Below are positions 8,670 through 18,169 of a DNA stretch of 64,000 nt, one piece after another (position 1 is the first letter of the stretch; the number at the start of each line of letters is the position of its first letter). A program made the translations under genes and the position numbers. The stretch is from Roseivirga sp. BDSF3-8 (GTDB taxonomy: Bacteria > Bacteroidota > Bacteroidia > Cytophagales > Cyclobacteriaceae): the NCBI RefSeq assembly GCF_041449215.1, contig NZ_JBGNFV010000001.1, positions 2,579,001-2,643,000 on the forward strand, written 5' to 3'. The notes beneath the pieces are model-generated. The model worked only from the letters and a program-made list of their open reading frames with translations. It had not been told where the DNA came from and did no database searches.

Positions 8670-8694
8670 TCGAAAACCACGCTTGAATTTCTAA

Positions 8695-8724
8695 ACTAAT
8701 AATTAGTATAACAACTATTAGTAT
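8695..8724 (-). promoter_or_regulatory. Candidate MarR-type operator upstream of the reductase gene
   Basis: Between marR and the reductase start lie the near-palindrome ACTAATAATTAGT and a second half-copy ACTATTAGTAT. AT-rich inverted repeats like this, next to a marR gene, are typical MarR-family sites. The assignment is by position and symmetry only. Confidence 0.5.
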
Positions 8725-8731
8725 AAAAATT

Positions 8732-9169
8732 TTATTCGCTCAGGTTTTGATGAATGGTGTTCAGGATTTTCTGAAAGGAATTGAAATCAGCCTGGTCCAG
8801 GTTCTCCCATGCTTTAAGGCGGATTTTTTTAACCTCCGGCAACAGCCTCTCTACCTTATTGCTACCATCTTTTGTGAGGTGCACCATAAAGCTCCTTCTG
8901 TCTTGCTGGTGCACTTGCCGGACCACATAACCCTTTCCTACCAGCAGATCTATGATTCGGGTAAGGGTGGGGGTGTCTTTACTAACCCGCTCAGCCAGTT
9001 CCGTCTGATTCAGGTTATTTTCTTTATAAAGTTGTTTCATTACCACCCACTGGTCAACGGTAATACCGAACTCCCCCTCTTTGAACTTCTTCTGGGCGTA
9101 CTGCTTTACCTTTCTGGCAGTACGATCCAGCAATAGAGAGTACGTATTATAATCCTGGTTCATATCCAT
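8732..9169 (-). CDS. MarR-family transcriptional regulator
   Basis: 145 residues with a winged helix-turn-helix: QWVVMKQLYKENNLNQTELAERVSKDTPTLTRIIDLLVGKGYVVRQVHQQDRRSFMVHLT, where the final DRR is the wing signature. Flanking helices form the dimer interface. Such regulators usually repress their own operon and are released by small phenolic or oxidising molecules. It precedes the reductase-ferredoxin pair, which suggests control of that pair. Confidence 0.9.
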   Translation of the reverse strand: MDMNQDYNTYSLLLDRTARKVKQYAQKKFKEGEFGITVDQWVVMKQLYKENNLNQTELAERVSKDTPTLTRIIDLLVGKGYVVRQVHQQDRRSFMVHLTKDGSNKVERLLPEVKKIRLKAWENLDQADFNSFQKILNTIHQNLSE

Positions 9170-9225
9170 GGTGCAATATAGGATTAATTACAAAAACTAA
9201 CTCCTGAGGGCTTATTGTCATGGTT

Positions 9226-9681
9226 TCAGGTAACCCCCTGGGGGTAATCCGACATCAACGTATAAACCAAAGCGAAGTATATAGTCAGTCTGATCGTCCA
9301 TGCCAGCGTACGGATCCAGTTGCTACTGACCAATCTTCTGATCACCTTTTCGTCATACCCAAACTTACTGAGGAGGAAGTGGGCAGGAGCTGCAAAAAAC
9401 CAGGTATGTAGCCAGATAGGTAACAGCAGTAGAGCTGCCAATATGTGATAGTTATTAGTGAGTTGAGTAAAAGTCAGGTATCCTGTCGCTATCAGTTCGG
9501 CCACCATAAGAGGACCCACCAGGGGGAATATTCGTTTGCGGTGAAGCGATTCATACTGGCTGAGAGAGTCACTTCCCACATTTAAAAAGCTCGGATAATG
9601 AACAAGTTGTACCGTCCAGATAAGGCCGGTGAGTAAAGCAGTCAATAGGAAAGTTATGAGCAGGGCCAGCGTGTAGGGCAT
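9226..9681 (-). CDS. Four-helix integral membrane protein
   Basis: 151 residues with four hydrophobic segments (TLALLITFLLTALLTGLIW; FPLVGPLMVAELIATGYLTF; ILAALLLLPIWLHTWFF; TLAWTIRLTIYFALVYTLM). Charged or polar residues with potential ligand character occur at WTVQLVHYPSF and HTWFFAAPAH. The pattern is similar to small uncharacterised membrane proteins of Bacteroidota; I cannot name a family with confidence. Its ATG overlaps the rlmN stop (TGATG), so the two genes are translationally coupled. Confidence 0.65.
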   Translation of the reverse strand: MPYTLALLITFLLTALLTGLIWTVQLVHYPSFLNVGSDSLSQYESLHRKRIFPLVGPLMVAELIATGYLTFTQLTNNYHILAALLLLPIWLHTWFFAAPAHFLLSKFGYDEKVIRRLVSSNWIRTLAWTIRLTIYFALVYTLMSDYPQGVT

Positions 9682-10754
9682 CAGGCCTGAGTGATTACAT
9701 GATCGTCATGCTTTTTATTAGCCAGCTGTCCGCAGGCAGCATCAATATCCTTTCCGCGGCTCCGGCGTACATTTACTGTTACCCCGCGCTCCTCAAGGTA
9801 TTTTCGAAACATTTCCAGCCGGTCCTCTTCCGTATTCAGAAAGTCTGCTTCTGATATCGGGTTATATTCGATAATATTAACCTTGGCGGGCACCCGTTTA
9901 CAGAATTGGTAAAGCTCCTCAGCGTCCTGCAAAGTATCATTAAAGTTGTAGAATACGATGTACTCAAAGGTAAGCTTGTTCCGTGTCTTACGGTAATAGT
10001 GATTTAGCGAATGACGCAGAGCCTCGAGGGTATTCGTTTCATTAATTGGCATGATACGATCCCGCTTCTCATCATTAGCAGCATGCAGGGATAGTGCCAG
10101 GTTGAATTTCACCTCTTCATCTCCAAGCTTTTTAATCAGCTTAGCAATACCCGCCGTAGATACCGTAATACGTTTAGGGGACATGTTCAGGCCTTCCGGC
10201 GAGGTTATCATCCGTATGCCTTCCATCATATTGGCGTAGTTGAGCAGAGGTTCCCCCATACCCATGAACACAATGTTGCTCAGCGGCATGCCATATTTTT
10301 CCATGGCTTGCTGGTTTATCAGCACCACCTGGTCATATATCTCAGCTGCATCGAGATTCCTCTTACGGTCCATATACCCGGTAGCACAGAACTTGCAGGA
10401 AAGGGAACATCCTACCTGGCTGCTCACACAGGCGGTCATGCGATCTTCCGTAGGAATCAGCACGCCTTCCACCAGATGACCGTCGTGTAGTTTAAATGCA
10501 CTTTTGATTGTGCCGTCATTACTTAGCTGAGCCTGATCTACTGTCACCCCATTCAGTTCAAAGTACTCTTTGAGCATTTCTCTGAGGCCAAGAGACAGGT
10601 TTGTCATGCTCTCAAAACTATGAGCGGACTTTTTCCACAGCCATTCGTAGACCTGCTTGGCCCTAAAGGCTTTTTCTCCGTTTTGTACAAAAAAAGCTTT
10701 AAGTTCTTCCGGGGAAAGTCTGCGTATGTCCTGCTTCTTATCTGCCTTGCTCAT
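9681..10754 (-). CDS. rlmN: 23S rRNA (adenine-2503-C2)-methyltransferase RlmN
   Basis: 357 residues. The radical-SAM cluster motif C-x3-C-x2-C is at Cys116, Cys120, Cys123 (CSLSCKFCATG). NIVFMGMGEPLLNY and FNLALSLHAANDEKRDRIMPIN are RlmN blocks, and a C-terminal Cys (DAACGQL) supplies the methyl-carrying position. The enzyme methylates C2 of A2503 in 23S rRNA and A37 in some tRNAs, tuning translation fidelity. It lies 26 bp after a thioesterase gene and is coupled to a downstream membrane-protein gene. Confidence 0.95.
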   Translation of the reverse strand: MSKADKKQDIRRLSPEELKAFFVQNGEKAFRAKQVYEWLWKKSAHSFESMTNLSLGLREMLKEYFELNGVTVDQAQLSNDGTIKSAFKLHDGHLVEGVLIPTEDRMTACVSSQVGCSLSCKFCATGYMDRKRNLDAAEIYDQVVLINQQAMEKYGMPLSNIVFMGMGEPLLNYANMMEGIRMITSPEGLNMSPKRITVSTAGIAKLIKKLGDEEVKFNLALSLHAANDEKRDRIMPINETNTLEALRHSLNHYYRKTRNKLTFEYIVFYNFNDTLQDAEELYQFCKRVPAKVNIIEYNPISEADFLNTEEDRLEMFRKYLEERGVTVNVRRSRGKDIDAACGQLANKKHDDHVITQA

Positions 10755-10780
10755 GCTGCAAATGTAATCCTTTTTATGCT

Positions 10781-11230
10781 CTATTCGATAGTGTGAGGGA
10801 GGGTCTCCAGCCGTTTTTTAAGCCTATCCGGCATTTGGGCAACTTTCCGTTCCTCATAGGCAAAGCAAACCATTGAGGTTTTACCACGTGTAAGCTCTTT
10901 GCCGTTTTTCTGTCCGGATAACCTGTACAACAGGTCAAAACCTGTTTTTTGAATGTCTTCCACAGCGATATCCACCAACACCGTCTCGCCATAAAAGGTT
11001 TCTGCACGGTAAACCACGACAGCATCCGCCATGATCAGGCCTACGCCTTCCACGCCATTTACCTCATCCTCATAGCCCAATGATTCAAGCCATTTCTTAC
11101 GTGCTTCATGCATGTAACTGAGGTACACTTCATTACTCACATGATTTCCATAATTAATGTCCGAAATCCGGACCTGGATAGGCTGTCTATAACAAAAAAC
11201 ACCCGGCATCTCAAGTTTTGTGCGACTCAT
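10781..11230 (-). CDS. Acyl-CoA thioesterase, hotdog fold (4HBT-like)
   Basis: About 149 residues from the preferred start at 11230 (MSRTKLEMPGVF); an upstream ATG at 11293 adds 21 residues with no family likeness. The block QVRISDINYGNHVSNEVYLSYMHEARKKWLESLG is the typical hotdog core, with Asp in the D-x-N-x-x-G-H-V segment acting in 4-hydroxybenzoyl-CoA-like thioesterases. Substrate unknown. First gene of a unit with rlmN. It is divergent from the lanthipeptide exporter; 195 bp between the two holds both promoters. Confidence 0.8.
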   Translation of the reverse strand: MSRTKLEMPGVFCYRQPIQVRISDINYGNHVSNEVYLSYMHEARKKWLESLGYEDEVNGVEGVGLIMADAVVVYRAETFYGETVLVDIAVEDIQKTGFDLLYRLSGQKNGKELTRGKTSMVCFAYEERKVAQMPDRLKKRLETLPHTIE

Positions 11231-11425
11231 ATAAAAAAAATTACTTTTAAATGTGTGGGGAATTTTTAAGATTTGTAATCGGTCAAAACCCAAAAACGGA
11301 AAATATTATTCAATTCGACGTCTTAATCTTACGCCTTTTTCCTTTTGATTGTTTTTGACCGGAGGTATATTAAAGCGAGAAAGAAAGAAAGAACCTAAAC
11401 CAAAATATAGCCGCACCAGGCTACT

Positions 11426-13636
11426 GTGTCTACTGTGAGTATTTTTAAAAAATTTCCGTTCTACCGCCAGCTTGATACGATGGATTGCGGCCCGACCTGC
11501 CTTCGCATGATTGCGAAGCATTATGGCAAGGTTTATACGCTTCAAACCCTTCGTGAAAAGAGTTTTATAACCCGCGAGGGAGTTAGCCTGCTCGGTATAA
11601 GCGATGCTGCAGAAAGTATCGGCTTCCGTACACTTGCTGCCAAAATCCCTTTTGATAAATTGCGCGACGAGGCTCCCACGCCCTTTATTGCCCATTGGAG
11701 GCAACAGCACTTTGTGGTGGTTTATGACTTTAAAAAAGACAACGTTTACTGTGCCGACCCGGCTCATGGGCTTGTAAAATACACACGGAAGGAGTTTCTG
11801 GACGGCTGGCTAAACAGTAAGACCAACGGTGAGGAAACCGGCGTGGTCCTGCTAATGGAGCCCAGCCCTGACTTTTACGACACGGAAGATGAAAAGAATC
11901 TGAAGCGCGAAGGCTTTAAGTTCCTCTTCCGGTACCTCCGGCCCTACAAAAAGTTTATCATCCAGCTTCTGCTAGGGATGCTGGTTGGATCCTTGCTGCA
12001 GCTGATATTTCCTTTCCTTACCCAGTCTATTGTAGATGTGGGTATTAATACCAGGGATATATCTTTTGTAAACCTGGTGCTTATTGCCCAGTTAATGCTG
12101 TTCGTGGGGCGAACGTCCGTGGAGTTTATTCGGGGCTGGATATTACTACATCTCGGTACCCGGATCAACATCAGCATCATCAGTGACTTCCTGATCAAAC
12201 TTATGAAGCTCCCCATCGCCTTCTTTGATACGAAGATGATCGGTGACCTGCTGCAGCGTATAGGCGATCATAAGAGGATAGAAAATTTCCTTACCTCCAG
12301 TACGCTGAATATTCTTTTCAGCTTTGTTAACCTGATTATTTTCGGGGCCGTTCTTGCTTACTATGACCTCACTATATTTGCTATATTCCTGATAGGTAGT
12401 GCTTTGTATGTAGCATGGGTGCTCATCTTTATGAAGAAACGCCGTGAGCTTGATTTTAAGCTTTTCGACCAGATGTCCCGCAATCAGAGTAATCTTATTC
12501 AGCTTATAAATGGTATGCAGGAGATAAAGCTGCATAACTGTGAAAAGCAAAAGCGGTGGGAGTGGGAACGCATTCAGGCCAGCCTATTCAAGGTAAATGT
12601 GAAAAGCCTTGCGCTTAATCAATATCAGCAGGCAGGTTCTTCATTTTTGAATGAGGTTAAGAATATCTTCATCAGTTTCGTAGCCGCTAAGGCAGTTATT
12701 GATGGTGATATCACCCTGGGTATGATGCTGGCTATCCAATACATAATCGGGCAGCTTAATACGCCCATTAACCAAATGATCACCTTCCTCCATGCCTCAC
12801 AGGACGCAAAGATAAGCCTTGAACGTCTTGGTGAGATTCATAATAAAGATAATGAGGAAGACGAGACCAGTGAAAAGATCACCATTTTCCCAGAGGACAA
12901 ATCTCTGAGAGTAAATGATGTAAGCTTCCAGTATGAAGGGCCCCACTCCGAAATGGTATTGAAGAATATCGATATGGTAGTGCCTGAAGGTAAAATTACA
13001 GCTATAGTGGGAGCGAGTGGTAGTGGTAAGACCACACTTATAAAACTTCTGCTTAAGTTTTACGAGGCTAGCGAAGGAGAGATTCGTATTGGCGATATCA
13101 ATATGGTCAATTTCAGCAACAGACGCTGGCGAGATAAGGTCGGTACTGTGCTTCAGGATGGTTATATCTTCAGCGACTCCATTGCGCGTAATATTGCCGT
13201 GAGCGACGAATACATAGATAAGGAGAAACTCGTATATGCAGTAAAAATGGCCAATATTCAGGATTTTGTAGAAGGCCTTCCTTTAGGTTACAATACAAAA
13301 CTCGGAGGTGACGGTCATGGCCTCAGCCAGGGCCAGAAGCAGCGTATCCTCATAGCCCGCGCAGTGTATAAGAACCCCGAATACTTGTTCTTCGATGAGG
13401 CTACTAATGCCCTGGATGCTAATAATGAGAAAATCATTATGGAGAACCTTGACCGCTTCTTCAATGGTAAAACCGTAGTGGTGGTGGCGCACAGGCTAAG
13501 TACTGTAAAAAATGCAGACCAGATAGTGGTGTTAGACAGAGGAGAGATTATTGAGAGGGGTACCCATACGGACCTTACCGCTCAAAGAGGTGCCTATTAT
13601 AATCTGGTAAAAAATCAGCTTGAATTGGGCAATTAA
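11426..13636 (+). CDS. Bacteriocin exporter: C39 peptidase-ABC transporter fusion
   Basis: 736 residues, GTG start (a second GTG lies at 11435). The N-terminal C39 peptidase has its Cys at 21 (MDCGPTCL), His at 95 (RQQHFVVVY) and Asp at 111 (ADPAHG), so the triad is complete and should cut leaders after GG. A membrane domain of about six helices spans roughly 165-450. The ATPase has Walker A GASGSGKTT (about 530), signature LSQGQKQ (about 632), Walker B LFFDEATNALD (about 655) and the H-loop VVVVAHRLST. It would process and export the GG-type precursors found in the window. The HlyD-type adaptor follows; an outer-membrane channel is not in the window. Confidence 0.93.
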   Translation: MSTVSIFKKFPFYRQLDTMDCGPTCLRMIAKHYGKVYTLQTLREKSFITREGVSLLGISDAAESIGFRTLAAKIPFDKLRDEAPTPFIAHWRQQHFVVVYDFKKDNVYCADPAHGLVKYTRKEFLDGWLNSKTNGEETGVVLLMEPSPDFYDTEDEKNLKREGFKFLFRYLRPYKKFIIQLLLGMLVGSLLQLIFPFLTQSIVDVGINTRDISFVNLVLIAQLMLFVGRTSVEFIRGWILLHLGTRINISIISDFLIKLMKLPIAFFDTKMIGDLLQRIGDHKRIENFLTSSTLNILFSFVNLIIFGAVLAYYDLTIFAIFLIGSALYVAWVLIFMKKRRELDFKLFDQMSRNQSNLIQLINGMQEIKLHNCEKQKRWEWERIQASLFKVNVKSLALNQYQQAGSSFLNEVKNIFISFVAAKAVIDGDITLGMMLAIQYIIGQLNTPINQMITFLHASQDAKISLERLGEIHNKDNEEDETSEKITIFPEDKSLRVNDVSFQYEGPHSEMVLKNIDMVVPEGKITAIVGASGSGKTTLIKLLLKFYEASEGEIRIGDINMVNFSNRRWRDKVGTVLQDGYIFSDSIARNIAVSDEYIDKEKLVYAVKMANIQDFVEGLPLGYNTKLGGDGHGLSQGQKQRILIARAVYKNPEYLFFDEATNALDANNEKIIMENLDRFFNGKTVVVVAHRLSTVKNADQIVVLDRGEIIERGTHTDLTAQRGAYYNLVKNQLELGN

Positions 13637-13711
13637 CACCAGAAGAAAAATGAAGGGAACGATAATAATGTCCCTGACATTTTGTTTTCAACAAAAGGAA
13701 GAATTAACACT

Positions 13712-15070
13712 ATGCCCGAACATATTGAAGTAGAGGAGCAACAGCATACCCGAGGCGAGGTGACCGTTTCTCAGGAAGAGGTGAATAACCTCCAGCTCAG
13801 GAGTGAGGAAGTGCAGGAGATTCTGAGCCATGCACCAGTCTGGATTATCCGCTGGGGTATTACCGTCATTTTCTTCGTTCTTCTGGTCATTATGATCGCC
13901 AGTTACTTCATAAAGTATCCTGATACGATAACCTCACGAGTGGTGCTTACCACTCTCAATCCTCCCGCCACCCTCGTGGCACGGGATAATGGCCAGATAA
14001 ACCTTTTTGTAGAAGATGGCGAAGCGGTAGAAGAAAATGAGTTTCTAGGGGTGCTAGAAAATCCGGCAAATACAGAGGATGCACTATACCTTATCCGTAA
14101 GATCGAAAACCTGGAAGAAAAGATATATAGTGACAATCTGAACGTCAGCGATCTGGATATCAGATCAGACCTTAACCTAGGCTCTCTGCAGCCAGGTTAC
14201 CTCCGGTTCATGAAATCCATCAGGGACTATAATCTGCAAAGCGATTTGCAGTATCACCAAAAGCAGATTGCTTCGCTTCGTGACCGGATTGAGTTTTACC
14301 AGGAATCCAATGCCAGCCTGCGTAGGCAGAACACCATACACAAGGAAAAACTTGAACTGGACAGATCAAAGTACGAAACAGACTCTTCTCTATACGAATC
14401 TAATGCCATTAGCCGTATCGAATTTGAGCAGACGAAATCCAACTACCTCCAGTCCAAAAGACAGTTTGAAGCAGATCAGGCAAGCATAATCAATAACCGT
14501 ATCCAGATCTCTCAGATTGAGAACCAGATCAATGAATTAAGACTGAAGGAGCTTGAGTCTAATGATAACCTTCGAAGCGGAATCGATGATGCACTCAAAA
14601 GCCTTCAAAGTGAGATCAGTGCATGGAAAAGACAGTTTCTTTTTGAAGCCCCTATTGCAGGAAGCGTTTCATTGAATAAAGTATGGACTGATAATCAGTA
14701 TGTAACTGCAGGTGAAACAGTATTTAATATCATACCTGAAAGCCAGGATATCATCGGTAACGTAGAAATGCCTGTAGTGGGCTCCGGTAAGGTGGAGGTG
14801 GGCCAGACGGTAAACCTTAAGTTTGATAACTACCCTTACGATGAGTATGGCATGGTGCTGGGAGAGATTGAGAATATCTCCATGCTACCTACCAAAGAGA
14901 ATACATATATCATTCGGATCAGTCTCCCGAACGGACTCATGAGTAGCTACAAAAAAGATCTTGAGTTCAAGCAGCAGATGCAGGGTAGTGCAGAGATCAT
15001 TACCGAGGATCTGCGCCTGATAGAACGCCTGTTTAACCAGCTTCGCTCGGTGTTTGACGATCTTAGCTAA
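13712..15070 (+). CDS. HlyD-family membrane fusion protein
   Basis: 452 residues from the ATG at 13712; an in-frame TTG at 13682 is less likely. One N-terminal membrane helix (WGITVIFFVLLVIMIASYFI) is followed by a split lipoyl/biotinyl-like domain (TLVARDNGQINLFVEDGEAVEENEFLGVLE and AGSVSLNKVWTDNQYVTAGE) flanking a long coiled coil (about residues 140-320, heptads rich in Lys/Glu/Leu). This is the periplasmic adaptor that connects a type I-like exporter to an outer-membrane duct. It sits 75 bp after the C39-ABC gene. A terminator hairpin follows it, before the dehydratase gene. Confidence 0.9.
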   Translation: MPEHIEVEEQQHTRGEVTVSQEEVNNLQLRSEEVQEILSHAPVWIIRWGITVIFFVLLVIMIASYFIKYPDTITSRVVLTTLNPPATLVARDNGQINLFVEDGEAVEENEFLGVLENPANTEDALYLIRKIENLEEKIYSDNLNVSDLDIRSDLNLGSLQPGYLRFMKSIRDYNLQSDLQYHQKQIASLRDRIEFYQESNASLRRQNTIHKEKLELDRSKYETDSSLYESNAISRIEFEQTKSNYLQSKRQFEADQASIINNRIQISQIENQINELRLKELESNDNLRSGIDDALKSLQSEISAWKRQFLFEAPIAGSVSLNKVWTDNQYVTAGETVFNIIPESQDIIGNVEMPVVGSGKVEVGQTVNLKFDNYPYDEYGMVLGEIENISMLPTKENTYIIRISLPNGLMSSYKKDLEFKQQMQGSAEIITEDLRLIERLFNQLRSVFDDLS

Positions 15071-15084
15071 GAAAATCTAATAGT

Positions 15085-15115
15085 AAAGCAGGTATGTAGT
15101 GTGCCTGCTTTTTTT
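15085..15115 (+). terminator. Terminator or attenuator between exporter and dehydratase genes
   Basis: Stem AAAGCAGG / CCTGCTTT with an 11-nt loop and a T-run (CTTTTTTTAATTTTT). It divides the export genes from lanB, 35 bp before the lanB ATG, so modification genes may need their own promoter or read-through. Confidence 0.75.
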
Positions 15116-15149
15116 AATTTTTGGGGCGGTTATTTGTTAAATACCGCCA

Positions 15150-18100
15150 ATGTTGAAGGACCCTAAACCAAAAGAAAAAGCTATGGAAGTATTTCCACAT
15201 GTACTTATCCGTACAGGAGGTGGTACGTTTGAGAAACTGCAAAGACTAAATGCGGATAAGTCGGTTGCTTTGGCAAAAGAAATATCCGAGCTGAGGCAGA
15301 AAAAAGCTGCTGATAAGGAAGCACTTTCCGATAGTCTGATGGAGTTTATCAAAGGACTAGAGAATAACGACTACCAAAAGCTCCTGACTAATATTCGCCG
15401 CGATATTTATAATGATCGAAACCTGAAACAGGAAGATCTGGACGCGGCTAAAGATATACTTAATGCCCAGCAGACAGATGAGCTGAAGGATTATCTGGCG
15501 CTGGAGGAAAAGCTGGCTGCCAAAGAGGAGGAGGGCGAAGGCGTCTTTAATCAGGAACTCATCGAACTTCGTAAGGATTTTCAGGAAAAGCTCAGTGATG
15601 ATGAGTTGCTGAAGCAGGGGCTTGTGCTCAGTAGCCAGTCTCTGCTCAATCGTATGTCAAGCTACATTCGCAAAGAGCCCGCTAAATTCAGAAAAAAGGA
15701 AGTGCAGAGCGAGCAGAGTTTGCTTAAGTACTACACCCGAATGTACGGCAAAACCTCGCCATTTAGTACCTTTACTAACCTGGTGGTGGGTAAAGTTGCT
15801 CAACTGGATGGTGAAAAAAGCTATAATATCAGCTCTGAGAATGGTGAGCAGGAGATTACTGGTCACATCCGACTGAATAACTACCTCTTCAAGTACATTT
15901 ACGGACTTTTCAGAAAGAGCCGTGAGATTTATATGTGGCTTCCTCTTCGTCCTAATCCTACCATAGAGCAGAAGGAGGACCATTTCCTGTATCTCACTAA
16001 CAACAATAACATTGAAAGCTTCCAGCGTATCCCGGCCAATCAGGTAGTGGACCTGTTTCGTGAGCTGGCTTCAAAAGAGCCTCAGGGGGTACGTTTTAAG
16101 GATATTATAAAGGATGCTCTCGAGTATATTGATGCTTCCGAGGAAGACCTGGAGGCTTATATTCAGCAGTTTATCGATTACGGCTTCCTGGAGTACAATA
16201 TTGGCGTGTCTGGTATAGACCCTGACTGGGACTATGCGCTTAAGGAAAAGGTTACGCCCCTTGCTGGGGCCGGGGTGCCTCACATACAGGAGTTGCTGGA
16301 TACGCTTGACTATATCCGTACCCTGGCTGGCAAGTATGCCGATGCTGAATTCAAAGAACGTAAAATGCTTCTTAAGGAGGCTTACGAAAAATTCCGTGCC
16401 ATATGTATGAAAATACATGAAGCAGCCGGGCTGCCGGAAGATGAGCGTAAGACGAATGAAGAGCGCGAGGCAGAGCGTCGTGAGAAGGCCAAAGCAGAAA
16501 AGGAAAAAGCGGAAGGGGAAGGAGAAAACAAAGAAGAGAATAAGGAGGAACAGCAGGAGGACGAAGAAAAGGAAGAGGTATTCAAACATGAGGAGTCCAC
16601 TACCTTTACCTTCAAGCCTGAGCAGATGTTCTATGAAGATACGACCCGTGAGGTGGATGCCACGCTGGATAGCGAGCGTATGCATGAACTGGTAGGCTCG
16701 TTAAATGACCTGCTTCAGGAAATGAGACTTTTCCGCGGGCATGTTGATGAACGCGAGAAAATGCGTCACTACTTTGTCAGTAAGTACGGTGATACAGCCT
16801 CTGTAAACCTGCTTACCTATTATGAGGACTTCTTCAGGGACTACAAAAAGCCTGAAGCCGAACTTCAGGAAAAGAAAAAGGAGCTGTCCAGATTGAAGTC
16901 TGCGGCCAAAAAGGATAAAAAGACTGTGCCTGCCGGTGAGTCTGAGCCGGAAGGGCAGGATGATGTAACCAGGCTGGAAGTTGAAATTAAAGAGATGGAA
17001 GCTACGCTTAAGATTCCTGGTATCAGTGAACGCCAGGAGTTCAGAGAAAGCTGGCAGGAGAAATACCTCAGTCTTCTGGATGGCGGCAAGCTCACATCTG
17101 ACCATGTGGAGGTAGAGATCAGTAAGCTCAGAGAAACTAATAAGCTTACCGGCTCAAACGGACACGATGCTGGCGGTAAAAATAGCTATGGTATGTTTAC
17201 GCAGCTGTTTAATGATCCTGAAGATGGCCGGATGAAGGCTATGATCAATGCCTCATTCTCAGGATACGGAAAGATGTTCAGCCGTTTTCTTCACATCTTT
17301 GATAAAGTGGTAACCGAGGACCAGCGCCGCTACAATGTAAATGTGGCACCTGAGGATACCATCTTTGTAGAGGACTGTGACGCCAGTTACTTCAATGCTA
17401 ACCTGCACCCTCCTCTCATGCCATTTGAAGTATGGATGCCTGGCGGGCATAATAGTTTGCCTGAGGACAAGCAGCTTGCGATTACTGACTTTGAGATTCG
17501 TTGCGAAAATGGCAATGATCTGGTGCTTTTCCATAAACCCAGTGAAAAGCGGGCGCATGTCTTTGACCTTGGCTTCCAGGGGCATATGGGCCGCAGTCAG
17601 TTATTCCAACTACTTGAGAAGTTCACTTATGCTGAATACTTATTCGTGAATCCACTGCTTTCCGCCCTGACCAAGAAGCGTACTAATCTGCTACAGGAAG
17701 AAAAGGGAGGCCAAAGCGAAGAGAATAAAAAGGACAACACCACTAAAGTAATGGTGTCTCCCCGGTATACCTATGGTGACCTCGTCCTGCAGCGTAAGAG
17801 CTGGTCTGTGCCTAAGGAGTTGCTGCCTACGCGAGAGGGAGCAGAAACTGAATGGCAATACTTTAACAGGGTAGATGCCTGGAGGCGAGAGCTTGGCATT
17901 CCTGATGAGGTTTTTGTATTTCTTAATCCGGGTCGCCAGCAAAGCAATGACCCTGAGGCTGCCAAAAAACTTGGCCGGGATGATTACAAGCCACAATACA
18001 TTAGCTTTAAGAGTCCGGCTTTGATATTAATGCTGGACAAAATGATGGCGAAGGTACCAGGCAATATGAAAATAGATGAAATGCTACCCTCTCCTGATAG

Positions 18101-18161
18101 CTTGCTACATATAGATGGCAAGCCATTCGTGTCAGAATGTGTGGTGCAGTGGTATAAATAA
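15150..18161 (+). CDS. lanB: Lanthipeptide dehydratase, glutamylation protein (LanB N-domain, split type)
   Basis: 1003 residues. The family blocks include LVLSSQSLLNRM, YYTRMYGKTSPFSTFTNLVVG (the R-x-x-x-K-T-S-P-F-S block of Lant_dehydr_N) and the tail region KPFVSECVVQWY. In known class I systems this part uses glutamyl-tRNA to glutamylate Ser/Thr of the precursor. The elimination domain is missing here and encoded by the next gene, 8 bp away. Odd: three highly charged, low-complexity inserts at about 428-480 (Glu/Lys/Arg), 567-620 (Lys/Glu) and 850-865, which make the protein as long as a full-length LanB despite the split. The start at 15150 is the only good one. The call is firm; tRNA-binding residues were not mapped. 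Confidence 0.92.
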   Translation: MLKDPKPKEKAMEVFPHVLIRTGGGTFEKLQRLNADKSVALAKEISELRQKKAADKEALSDSLMEFIKGLENNDYQKLLTNIRRDIYNDRNLKQEDLDAAKDILNAQQTDELKDYLALEEKLAAKEEEGEGVFNQELIELRKDFQEKLSDDELLKQGLVLSSQSLLNRMSSYIRKEPAKFRKKEVQSEQSLLKYYTRMYGKTSPFSTFTNLVVGKVAQLDGEKSYNISSENGEQEITGHIRLNNYLFKYIYGLFRKSREIYMWLPLRPNPTIEQKEDHFLYLTNNNNIESFQRIPANQVVDLFRELASKEPQGVRFKDIIKDALEYIDASEEDLEAYIQQFIDYGFLEYNIGVSGIDPDWDYALKEKVTPLAGAGVPHIQELLDTLDYIRTLAGKYADAEFKERKMLLKEAYEKFRAICMKIHEAAGLPEDERKTNEEREAERREKAKAEKEKAEGEGENKEENKEEQQEDEEKEEVFKHEESTTFTFKPEQMFYEDTTREVDATLDSERMHELVGSLNDLLQEMRLFRGHVDEREKMRHYFVSKYGDTASVNLLTYYEDFFRDYKKPEAELQEKKKELSRLKSAAKKDKKTVPAGESEPEGQDDVTRLEVEIKEMEATLKIPGISERQEFRESWQEKYLSLLDGGKLTSDHVEVEISKLRETNKLTGSNGHDAGGKNSYGMFTQLFNDPEDGRMKAMINASFSGYGKMFSRFLHIFDKVVTEDQRRYNVNVAPEDTIFVEDCDASYFNANLHPPLMPFEVWMPGGHNSLPEDKQLAITDFEIRCENGNDLVLFHKPSEKRAHVFDLGFQGHMGRSQLFQLLEKFTYAEYLFVNPLLSALTKKRTNLLQEEKGGQSEENKKDNTTKVMVSPRYTYGDLVLQRKSWSVPKELLPTREGAETEWQYFNRVDAWRRELGIPDEVFVFLNPGRQQSNDPEAAKKLGRDDYKPQYISFKSPALILMLDKMMAKVPGNMKIDEMLPSPDSLLHIDGKPFVSECVVQWYK

Positions 18162-18169
18162 CAGAGGCT

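Noticed and set aside
11306-11767. Minus-strand frame opposite the start of the C39-ABC gene
   Set aside because: Shadow of the exporter; contains no recognisable domain.
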